From Gammaproteobacteria bacterium (GTDB lineage: Bacteria; Pseudomonadota; Gammaproteobacteria; Pseudomonadales; Pseudohongiellaceae): a stretch of 52,048 bases of DNA. The stretch is from positions 1 through 52,048 of the forward strand of contig VYCF01000062.1 in assembly GCA_009844085.1 (NCBI GenBank), in the 5' to 3' direction. This document shows positions 25,959 to 32,571 of the stretch, one piece after another (positions within the stretch are counted from its first letter, which is position 1; every line of letters begins with the position of its first letter). The notes under the pieces were generated by a model. That model searched no databases and had not been told where the DNA came from. It was given only the letters and a program-made list of their open reading frames with translations. The position numbers and the translations under genes were made by a program.

Positions 25959-26948
25959 TCAGCCGCTGGCGTGTTGTTTTGCGTTCAGCCGTGCGAATCG
26001 CGCCACGCCGCCGCGCCGGGCCAGCAGGCGCTCGCCGTAGCGGAGCGCCATGGCCGCGGTTTTCCAGCGTCCCGCCTGCATCACCGCCGCCAGCCCCAGG
26101 TCCGAGGCGATCATGTCCTGCGTCGCGCCAATCCGGGCGCTGTGCGACGAAAGACCCGCCACGACCTCCTCGTCGAATCCAGCCTTGCGCGCCATCTCCT
26201 TGAAGATGCGTGACACCTGGCTGGCGTCCAGACTTCGGCCTAATAGGCCGTTGGGGCGAAAGGAGCGGAAAATTCTTCCGTTTCGGATTCGGGCCTGTTC
26301 GAGCCACTCCCGCAACAGTTTCAACGTAAACGGGGTGAGATACGCTTCCGCGCCTTCGCCAGCCTGATCGGTTTTGCTTCGGCGCACCAGCAGCGTCGCT
26401 CCGCCATCCTCCGCTTCCGACAGATCGGATGTATCCAGCGCGACCAGTTCCGCGCACCGTAACATGGCGTCGTACATCACCGCGATCAAGGCCCGGTCGC
26501 GCAAGTCGGACAGCCGGCTGCTGACGGATTCGATCATGCGGTCGCGCATTTGCCAGGTCAGTCCCAGCGCCTGCCGCTGACGACAGCCTTTGCGCCGCTG
26601 CATGCATTGTAGCGCGAGCCTTACAACGGAAGTGTCGTTTGGATTCGCGTAACCGGTCGCCTTGTGCATGGCGCCGATGCTCGCCACGTAGCGCCGCACC
26701 GTCGCCGTCGCTTTGTCGCGGATGGCGAATTCGACAAAGCGGGCCACGGTCTCCGCCCGGGCGGGCAAAACCTGAAATCCGTGTCCGACGCACCAGTTCC
26801 CGAAAATTTCCAGGTCCGACCGAAGCGCGCGTCTGGTGTTAAAGCTCCAGACACCGCAGGCGGCGCACCACTTCTGTATGTCGACAATCGCCACGCCGAA
26901 TCCTGCCAATAGTCGATCCATATCGCCTTTCCCTCTGACAACTCTCAT
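25959..26948 (-). CDS. Tyrosine recombinase (site-specific integrase)
   Basis: A 329-residue recombinase; AAGGAG lies 9 bp upstream of ATG 26948. The N-terminal SAM-like core-binding domain is at about residues 25-120 (SFNTRRALRSDLEIFGNWCV). The catalytic domain has every expected residue: R164 (AMLRCAEL), K192 (RRSKTDQ), H269 and R272 (SSHSARIGATQD), W295 (QAGRWKT) and the nucleophile Y304 (ALRYGERL). It is therefore probably active. It lies between two divergent, closely related TonB receptor genes and between two matching inverted sites (25623, 26991). No other phage, transfer or integrative-element gene is nearby, which favours a resident DNA-inversion or shuffling role over a prophage remnant. 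Confidence 0.9.
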   Translation of the reverse strand: MRVVRGKGDMDRLLAGFGVAIVDIQKWCAACGVWSFNTRRALRSDLEIFGNWCVGHGFQVLPARAETVARFVEFAIRDKATATVRRYVASIGAMHKATGYANPNDTSVVRLALQCMQRRKGCRQRQALGLTWQMRDRMIESVSSRLSDLRDRALIAVMYDAMLRCAELVALDTSDLSEAEDGGATLLVRRSKTDQAGEGAEAYLTPFTLKLLREWLEQARIRNGRIFRSFRPNGLLGRSLDASQVSRIFKEMARKAGFDEEVVAGLSSHSARIGATQDMIASDLGLAAVMQAGRWKTAAMALRYGERLLARRGGVARFARLNAKQHASG

Positions 26949-26965
26949 GTCTTCTTCTCCTTATC

Positions 26966-26994
26966 TTGATGGGTTGGGTCGGAAATTCTACTCC
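26966..26994 (+). promoter_or_regulatory. Weak candidate promoter for TonB receptor 2
   Basis: TTGATG (26966-26971), 17-bp spacer, TACTCC (26989-26994). The -35 is fair, but the -10 matches the consensus at only two positions and runs into inverted-repeat site 2. The position corresponds to the stronger promoter of receptor 1. Confidence 0.3.
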
Positions 26995-27016
26995 CGATAA
27001 TTCCAGTTATCGGGAG
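26991..27016. promoter_or_regulatory. Inverted-repeat site 2: candidate recombination site or operator
   Basis: Perfect 10-bp arms CTCCCGATAA and TTATCGGGAG flank the asymmetric spacer TTCCAG. The plus strand reads TTCCAG here but CTGGAA at 25632-25637, so the two sites point at each other. Recombination between them would invert about 1.37 kb containing the recombinase and both promoters. Confidence 0.55.
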
Positions 27017-27018
27017 CG

Positions 27019-27069
27019 CTCTTGAGATGCGATCAAGAGTTCTTGGCCCGCCACGCCAACGGAGCGGGC
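27019..27069 (+). promoter_or_regulatory. Two hairpins in the leader of TonB receptor 2
   Basis: CTCTTGA-N7-TCAAGAG (27019-27039) and GCCCGC-N12-GCGGGC (27046-27069), followed by TCAAAATTCC and the leader TTAGGGGAAAG. The second hairpin has a counterpart at receptor 1 (GCCCG...CGGGC), with a different loop, suggesting conserved RNA structure. Confidence 0.4.
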
Positions 27070-27105
27070 GTTTCAAAATTCCATAGATCTGTTAGGGGAA
27101 AGATA

Positions 27106-29823
27106 ATGCTCAGACGAAACAAGACAGCCAGACTGCTGTCGCCCGCGATAGCGCTGGCTCTCATGGCTCCCGCGGTTTACGCGCCGATGGCGCTGGCGCA
27201 GGAAGACGCGGCCGATCTCGAAGAGATCATCGTGACCGGCGCGCGCGGCCGGCCGCGAACCGTATCCGATTCGCCGGTACCGGTCGACGTGTTCGACGCC
27301 GCCGATATCGAAGCGATTTCGTATACCGACACCAACGACATCATCAAGACGCTGGTGCCCTCCTTCAACATCTCCCGTCAGCCGATTTCCGACGGCGCGA
27401 CGTTTATCCGTCCGGCTGCATTGCGCGGCCTGCCGACCGACAAGACGCTGGTACTGGTGAATTCCAAGCGCCGTCATCGGGCGGCCCTCGTCACCACTGG
27501 TGGTTCGGGTACGCAAGGCCCCGACATGGCGACAATCCCAGCCGTGGCGATCCAGAACATCGAGGTTCTGAGGGACGGCGCGGCTGCGCAATACGGCTCC
27601 GACGCCATCGCCGGCGTGATCAACTTCCTGCTCAAGGACAACCGCGAAGGCGGCAGCGTCAGCATCGACACCGGCCAATACGGCGAAGGCGACGGCGCAT
27701 CGACCACGGTGCAGGGCAATATCGGCCTGCCCTTGGGCGACAACGGATTCCTCAGCATTTCGGGCGAATTCTACGAAGCCGACCAGACCACCCGCGCGGA
27801 ACAGTATTGCAACGGGTGGTTCTGCTTAGACTATGACAACCCGGATTACAACAATTTTGGTGGTTCTCGAGGTGGCCTGTTGGGAACCAGGAAGTTATAC
27901 GCCGATGGCTGTCTGCCCGGAGCGGATGCCAGATATAGGGAATACTGCACCAATACCCACTTGGCCAACATCGGCGATGGAGATGTGGTGCAACCCTGGG
28001 GCCAGCCCGACACGGAAGCAGTCCGCATGTTCTTCAACGCCGGCATCGAACTCGATGACAACAATGAGTTGTATGGCGTCGGCAACTTTTCCGACAGCAC
28101 GAGTAATGGCAGCTTCTTTTATCGTTATCCGTACAATGACGTGATCGAGGAATTGCGCGAACCCGACGGTTCGATCTACTTCCCGCTTGAAAAACACCCC
28201 GGCGGCTTCACCCCGCGCTTCTTCGGCGATGTGCGCGATGTGTCCATCGTCGGCGGCATCCGCGGCGAGATGGATAACAGCCTGTCGTACGATTTCAGCA
28301 CCCGCACTGGCGAGAGCGAAATGCAGTACACGCTTAAAAACACCATCAACCCGTCGATGGGCCCCGACTCGCCGACTTCGTTCCGTCCGGGTGATCTGGT
28401 CAACAGCGAAACTCAGTTGCAGGCGGATTTCACCTATGAACTCGACAACGGCGCACTGCTCGCTTTTGGCGCATCTTGGATGGACGAGTCATATGACACC
28501 GTGGAAGGAGAGGAGGTTTCCTACAGAATTGGTCCGTATTCAGATGAAGATCCCCATGGATTATGTACGGACGAAGAAACCAAAATAGCCGCATCGAGAG
28601 GTTCGATGTCAGACGTGCCAACCACCAACATGCCAACTGCATTGGGGATGCAGGCCATAGCCAACGGTTCTTCCCTTGATTGTTCCAACAGATTAGACCC
28701 GGTATACACTGCCGTCGCCTACGGTTCGAACGGTTTTCCCGGCTATTCGCCCCAGATTGCCGACACCTATGAACGTAACTCCTGGGCACTATACGGCGAC
28801 ATCAGCGGTGACGTCACCGACCAACTTTTCCTGCAAGCCGCCGTGCGCTACGAAGACTACGACGACTTTGACGCGGAGCTTGTGTGGAAACTCGCCGGGC
28901 AGCTTGACGTGACCGACAATTTCGGTGTCCGCGCCTCGCTCGGCACGGCGTTCCGTGCGCCGACCCCGGGCCAGCAGGGTCACACCAGCGTTTCAACTAT
29001 TCTACCTGATGGCTTTCCCGTCGCAGCCGGTCTGTACCCGGCCGGTGGTTCGATAGGCCAAGCGCTCGGTGCGGTTCCACTAAAGCCCGAGAAATCCGAC
29101 AACTACACGATCGGATTCACCGCCCAAGTGATGGATACCACAGACGTGACGGTGGACTTCTACCGCATCGACGTGGAGGACCGCACTTACATAATCTCTA
29201 ATCGCCCCGTGTCCGATGATCCAACTTCTGGCGAGGCTTATCAAAACTTTATTGCGCTTGACGGGGCAGGGGTGGCCAGTGCCAACACAATTGGCGTCGT
29301 GAGGTACTTCACCAACGGTTTCAACACCAGCACCCAGGGTATGGACATCGTGGCGACCACGCCAATCGAATGGGGCGAAATGGGTACAACCACACTTACA
29401 GCTTCGTTTAATTTCACCGAGAACAGTTTTGATACCGACCCGAGCAAGTTTCTGAACGCCGAGGACCGCTTCGACTTCGAGAATTTCGATCCGAACTGGC
29501 GCGGCGTAATCACCGCCCAGCATGAGGTGAACCAGCTCACGCTGATCGGTCGGGTGAGCTATTACGGTGAGTCGATCAACTCCAACACAGGCGGCGATCC
29601 TCTGCGATACCAGACCTTCGATCCGATCTGGTACACCGACATCGAAGGACAATATCGCTTCAACGACATGTTCCAGCTGTCGCTTGGCGCGAGGAACGTC
29701 TGGGATGAGTATCCGGCCCAGGATGCAATCGGCGACTACTGCTGCGGCCGTCTGTACTCCTCGGCAACCGGAATGGATTGGCAGGGAGCGTATTACTACG
29801 GTCGTCTGACTGTCGACTTCTGA
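27106..29823 (+). CDS. TonB-dependent receptor 2 of the mirror-image pair
   Basis: A 905-residue receptor. ATG 27106 follows TTAGGGGAAAG and aligns with the start of receptor 1; the frame extends 28 codons upstream but these cross the leader hairpins. Signal sequence, TonB box (DLEEIIVTGARG), plug (IEVLRDGAAAQYGSDAIAG) and final strand (YYYGRLTVDF) match receptor 1. Divergence is concentrated in loops: after GWFCL it carries a longer Cys-containing insert (KLYADGCLPGADARYREYCT), and after DPHGLC a 40-residue insert absent from receptor 1. The first 130 or so bases of both genes are virtually identical. It has its own terminator (29849-29878) and is followed by DUF1640 paralog 3. Confidence 0.92.
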   Translation: MLRRNKTARLLSPAIALALMAPAVYAPMALAQEDAADLEEIIVTGARGRPRTVSDSPVPVDVFDAADIEAISYTDTNDIIKTLVPSFNISRQPISDGATFIRPAALRGLPTDKTLVLVNSKRRHRAALVTTGGSGTQGPDMATIPAVAIQNIEVLRDGAAAQYGSDAIAGVINFLLKDNREGGSVSIDTGQYGEGDGASTTVQGNIGLPLGDNGFLSISGEFYEADQTTRAEQYCNGWFCLDYDNPDYNNFGGSRGGLLGTRKLYADGCLPGADARYREYCTNTHLANIGDGDVVQPWGQPDTEAVRMFFNAGIELDDNNELYGVGNFSDSTSNGSFFYRYPYNDVIEELREPDGSIYFPLEKHPGGFTPRFFGDVRDVSIVGGIRGEMDNSLSYDFSTRTGESEMQYTLKNTINPSMGPDSPTSFRPGDLVNSETQLQADFTYELDNGALLAFGASWMDESYDTVEGEEVSYRIGPYSDEDPHGLCTDEETKIAASRGSMSDVPTTNMPTALGMQAIANGSSLDCSNRLDPVYTAVAYGSNGFPGYSPQIADTYERNSWALYGDISGDVTDQLFLQAAVRYEDYDDFDAELVWKLAGQLDVTDNFGVRASLGTAFRAPTPGQQGHTSVSTILPDGFPVAAGLYPAGGSIGQALGAVPLKPEKSDNYTIGFTAQVMDTTDVTVDFYRIDVEDRTYIISNRPVSDDPTSGEAYQNFIALDGAGVASANTIGVVRYFTNGFNTSTQGMDIVATTPIEWGEMGTTTLTASFNFTENSFDTDPSKFLNAEDRFDFENFDPNWRGVITAQHEVNQLTLIGRVSYYGESINSNTGGDPLRYQTFDPIWYTDIEGQYRFNDMFQLSLGARNVWDEYPAQDAIGDYCCGRLYSSATGMDWQGAYYYGRLTVDF

Positions 29824-29848
29824 TCCCGCGCAACCAGCGCAAGCCAAT

Positions 29849-29878
29849 GGGGGCGGCCAACTGGTCGCCCCTTTTTTT
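29849..29878 (+). terminator. Rho-independent terminator of TonB receptor 2
   Basis: GGGGCGGCC (29850-29858) pairs with GGTCGCCCC (29863-29871), with one G-U and a 4-nt loop, followed by seven T. It is the counterpart of the terminator at 22794 with a changed stem. Confidence 0.88.
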
Positions 29879-29960
29879 CGCCGAAATCGTGCGTTCTCCG
29901 CGAGCGTTCCTAGACTTGTCTACGAAGAATTTTTTCGTTTTGTTGGTAGGGAGCCAGATG
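29879..29960 (+). promoter_or_regulatory. Conserved leader of DUF1640 paralog 3
   Basis: The segment begins CGCCGAAATCG, contains TAGACT (29911-29916) as a -10 candidate and the hairpin CGAA-N7-TTCG, and ends GTTGGTAGGGAGCC before the start. It closely matches the leader at 20608-20688. Confidence 0.45.
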
Positions 29961-30530
29961 ATGGAGCATACTTCGTACGACAGCTTGACCGTCGCCAGAC
30001 GAATCGGGGAAGCGGGAATGGAACAAACGCAGGCGGACGCCATAGCCATTGCGATTCGGGACGGCTTCAAGGAAGCCGCCGCGGGACTCGCGACCAAGGC
30101 CGATCTCGCCGAACTCGCGACCAGGGCTGACCTCGCCGAACTCGACGGCAAGATCGTCAAAATGGGGGCCAGGCTCGACAAGGTGGACGCCAGACTCGAC
30201 AAAGTGGACGCCAGGTTCGAGCAAGTGGACGCGAGATTCGAACAGGTGGACGCCAAGTTTGAAAAAGTGGATGCCAGGTTTGAACAGATGGAAGGCAAGT
30301 TCGACAAGCTGGACGCCAGGATCGATGCGGTAGAGTCGGAACTCAAATCCGAGATCTCCGGATTCAGGTCCGAATTCAAGCAAGAATTAACCGATCTGCG
30401 CGCCGAAATTTCCTGGATGCCGGTGCGCGTGTGCTGGTGGATGCTGCTGACGCTCGCTACCGCCGCCGGACTGCTGCTGACCGCGCAACAGTTATGGATT
30501 TCCGGTCTGGCGCAAACCTTGTTCGGTTGA
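29961..30530 (+). CDS. DUF1640-like coiled-coil membrane protein, paralog 3
   Basis: A 189-residue paralog of the genes at 20185 and 21775. Of two adjacent ATGs I chose the second (29961), because GGGAG then sits at 7 bp as in the paralogs. It has the DUF1640-like module (residues 1-40), ATKADLAELATRADLAEL (18 residues made of two similar halves), then a long coiled coil of seven-residue units of the type VDAR(L/F)(D/E)(K/Q) at about 65-120, and the membrane helix WWMLLTLATAAGLLLTAQQL. It is about 50 residues longer than its paralogs purely through extra heptads. It mirrors paralog 2 across the recombinase. Confidence 0.75.
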   Translation: MEHTSYDSLTVARRIGEAGMEQTQADAIAIAIRDGFKEAAAGLATKADLAELATRADLAELDGKIVKMGARLDKVDARLDKVDARFEQVDARFEQVDAKFEKVDARFEQMEGKFDKLDARIDAVESELKSEISGFRSEFKQELTDLRAEISWMPVRVCWWMLLTLATAAGLLLTAQQLWISGLAQTLFG

Positions 30531-30541
30531 ACCGCTGAGCC

Positions 30542-31051
30542 CTATTGATCGGCTTTGCTGTTGATCTCGGCGTAGACCCTGGCGCTGCCGTCCTTGTGCA
30601 AAAGCAGGATCTGGTAAGGCGTGAACCGGTCGCCGATCTCCATTCCCGGCCCGCCGATGGGCATTCCCGGCACCGCCAGTCCGATAGCGTTCTCCGGCGG
30701 GTCGGCCAGGAACATGTCGATGTACTTCTCGGGAATATGGCCTTCGAAGATGTAGCCCGAGGCGGTCACGGCGGTATGGCAGGAGTGATATTGCGGCCGC
30801 AATCCCAGATCAAGCTTGACGCGGTTGATGTTCGCCGGATGGAAAATCGTCGACTCGTAGCCGTGCTCGTCCATGTGCTCGATCCATCCCACGCAGCAGG
30901 CGCAGGTGATTTCCTTGTAGACGTTCAAGGTGATGTCGTCGATCGATTGCGCCGCGGCGGAAGGCATGTGCAGCCAGACCGTGACGGCGGCCGCCATTGC
31001 GCAGATCCTGAAAATTCCGCGTGGCTTTCCGGTTGGATTGTCGCTGTTCAT
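30542..31051 (-). CDS. DUF411 family secreted metal-binding protein
   Basis: A 169-residue protein with a signal/anchor at residues 14-34 (IFRICAMAAAVTVWLHMPSA) and a DUF411 domain: YKEITCACCVGW (C50, C52, C53), HPANINRVKLDLGL, YHSCHTAV, GHIPEKYIDMFL and AVPGMPIGGPGM. The Cys cluster plus YHSCHT are thought to bind copper or other soft metals; DUF411 genes often accompany copper or silver resistance. The gene starts 11 bp after the upstream MBL-fold gene and is probably co-transcribed with it. Family call confident; metal identity inferred. Confidence 0.85.
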   Translation of the reverse strand: MNSDNPTGKPRGIFRICAMAAAVTVWLHMPSAAAQSIDDITLNVYKEITCACCVGWIEHMDEHGYESTIFHPANINRVKLDLGLRPQYHSCHTAVTASGYIFEGHIPEKYIDMFLADPPENAIGLAVPGMPIGGPGMEIGDRFTPYQILLLHKDGSARVYAEINSKADQ

Positions 31052-31062
31052 GTCGTCCTCGC

Positions 31063-32091
31063 TTATTCCGCTACGCCGTCGGCCAGATCGTAGATCCGCT
31101 GCACGGTGAGCATATCGGCGCCCAGTTCACTGATGCCGAGGCTGTCCTGATGGTGCCGCAGATCGACCCGCGCCGCGGCCTCGGCCGCAGGGTAACCCTG
31201 GTTCTTCAGCCGCATCACCTCGGAGTGCAGATCATTATAGTACGCCTGCACGTAGTCGATGATGCGCAGATCCGAAAATCCTTCGCCATGTCCCGGCAGT
31301 ACGAGTTCGATGTCGAGCTGCTTGAGCCGGCCGAGCGTCGCGCCCCATTCGCCGACATAGCCGTCGCCCATGTAGGAGGGCCGGCCGAGCATCATGTCCC
31401 CGGTAAAGACGATCTTCTCCTCCGGCAGATAGACCGCCAGATCGCCGCCGGTATGGGCGCGTCCGAGCCAGACGAGCTGGATTTCCCGGCCGCCGCGATA
31501 CAGCGTCATGCGGTCGCTGACCGAGACATTGGGCGCTACCGGGTCGGTCTCTTCCTGTGAACTCACGTGGGCGCGCCAGAAACTCAATTCGGTTTCCAGG
31601 CCGGCGCGTTCCGCGGCGTCATCGGCGGCGGCGAGCCGCGTCTCGATATCCGCCACGGTGTTGTCGAAGCGCTCCAGCGAACGCAGATAAGTGGGGTCAT
31701 TGAGCGGATCGTTGCTTAATCTGGCGCGGGTGTATTCGTGGCCGATCACCTGGATATCGTCGCCGAAGGCCTGGGTGCCGAAGGCGTGATCGTAATGAAA
31801 ATGCGAATTGATGACCGTGGTTACGGGTTTGTCGGTCACGACCGCGATCGAGTCGAGCAGGGCGGCGCCGGCGGCGGGGGTGACGTGTGAATCGACGATG
31901 ACCACGTCTTCGTCGCGTTCGATGACCAGGGCGTTGCTCATGGTGTAAACGGTCCCGTTGCCGACCGCGAACCAGACGCCGTCGGCGACGAGCTGCATGT
32001 TATGGGTATCGGTTTCGACGATTTCCTGGGCCTGGCTCGCCGCGGCGGGCAACAGGGAGCAAATCACGGCCAGACATGACAGCATGCGCAT
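31063..32091 (-). CDS. Secreted MBL-fold metallo-hydrolase
   Basis: A 342-residue protein. ATG 32091 has GGAGG 8 bp upstream and starts a signal peptide (MRMLSCLAVICSLLPAAASQ). The zinc site is complete: HFHYDH (H97, H99, D101, H102), the later GRAHTGGD His, GDMM and a final GHG. The arrangement resembles the beta-lactamase/quorum-lactonase superfamily, but the substrate cannot be assigned. Residues about 145-195 form a helical insertion (NTVADIETRLAAADDAAERA). It precedes DUF411 on the same strand. Confidence 0.85.
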   Translation of the reverse strand: MRMLSCLAVICSLLPAAASQAQEIVETDTHNMQLVADGVWFAVGNGTVYTMSNALVIERDEDVVIVDSHVTPAAGAALLDSIAVVTDKPVTTVINSHFHYDHAFGTQAFGDDIQVIGHEYTRARLSNDPLNDPTYLRSLERFDNTVADIETRLAAADDAAERAGLETELSFWRAHVSSQEETDPVAPNVSVSDRMTLYRGGREIQLVWLGRAHTGGDLAVYLPEEKIVFTGDMMLGRPSYMGDGYVGEWGATLGRLKQLDIELVLPGHGEGFSDLRIIDYVQAYYNDLHSEVMRLKNQGYPAAEAAARVDLRHHQDSLGISELGADMLTVQRIYDLADGVAE

Positions 32092-32162
32092 GGCGAAAAC
32101 CTCCAATGGCTGCTGGAAGATGTCCGGCAAGTTAACAAATGCGCCTGAGCGCGGCAACAGAT

Positions 32163-32336
32163 TCAGGCGCGGCCGAATTGGCGCACGAGCATCGCGGCCA
32201 GGCAGAGAAAGAGTATGCCGGGAATGATCGGCAGCAACAGGCCGGCAAGGCCGATGATCGCGCAGGCGGCAATGGCCACTAGCAGTATCGCCCGTACGAT
32301 CAGATTGCCCAGGTTCAGTCTTCGAACTTTTCTCAT
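32163..32336 (-). CDS. Small two-helix membrane protein, DUF454/PGPGW-like
   Basis: A 57-residue protein: basic start (MRKVRRLNL), two hydrophobic helices (IVRAILLVAIAACAIIGLAG and FLCLAAMLVRQ) joined by LLLPIIPGIL, and end FGRA. The GLxLPIIPGxxF turn is typical of DUF454/PGPGW inner-membrane proteins. GGAGAACCTC precedes the ATG. It lies between the MBL-fold gene and DUF418, on the MBL strand. Function unknown. Confidence 0.7.
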   Translation of the reverse strand: MRKVRRLNLGNLIVRAILLVAIAACAIIGLAGLLLPIIPGILFLCLAAMLVRQFGRA

Positions 32337-32354
32337 GAGGTTCTCCGGTTATAC

Positions 32355-32369
32355 CTGGAATAATTCCAG
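32355..32369. promoter_or_regulatory. 15-bp palindrome, possible operator
   Basis: CTGGAAT-A-ATTCCAG lies 19 bp upstream of the small membrane protein gene. Its half ATAATTCCAG is shared with the two TonB-receptor inverted-repeat sites. Confidence 0.35.
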
Positions 32370-32517
32370 CAGTATTCGTGCCAATTTATAACCTATTGAA
32401 ACAACAATAGTTTTTAACTCCAAATCGCGGAATGCCAGATTATTTTGGCGAAAGTAGCCAAATCTTGGGCAATTGCCCGTCGCCCGGTTTGGAGCAGCCC
32501 GGTGATTACCGTCACAT

Positions 32518-32545
32518 TCATTGGTCGATCATCATTGGTCGATCA
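32518..32545 (+). repeat. Tandem 14-bp duplication upstream of DUF418 gene
   Basis: TCATTGGTCGATCA occurs twice in immediate succession (32518-32531 and 32532-32545), 27 bp before the start codon. It could be a double binding site or a slippage product. Confidence 0.5.
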
Positions 32546-32571
32546 GATTGAAAAAGCGGGAGTGGGGCATT

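Larger units (their letters stand above)
21775..30530. other. Mirror-image TonB/DUF1640 locus around a tyrosine recombinase
   Basis: Order: DUF1640 paralog 2 (-), secreted protein (-), TonB receptor 1 (-), recombinase (-), TonB receptor 2 (+), DUF1640 paralog 3 (+). Receptors, terminators and coiled-coil genes are duplicated in inverted orientation on the two sides. The only unpaired pieces are the recombinase and the small secreted protein. Homologous exchange or site-specific inversion could both act on such a structure. Confidence 0.7.

Noticed and set aside
25959..26948. Recombinase as part of a prophage or integron
   Set aside because: No phage, excisionase with recognisable HTH, attC array, transfer gene or tRNA attachment site is nearby.
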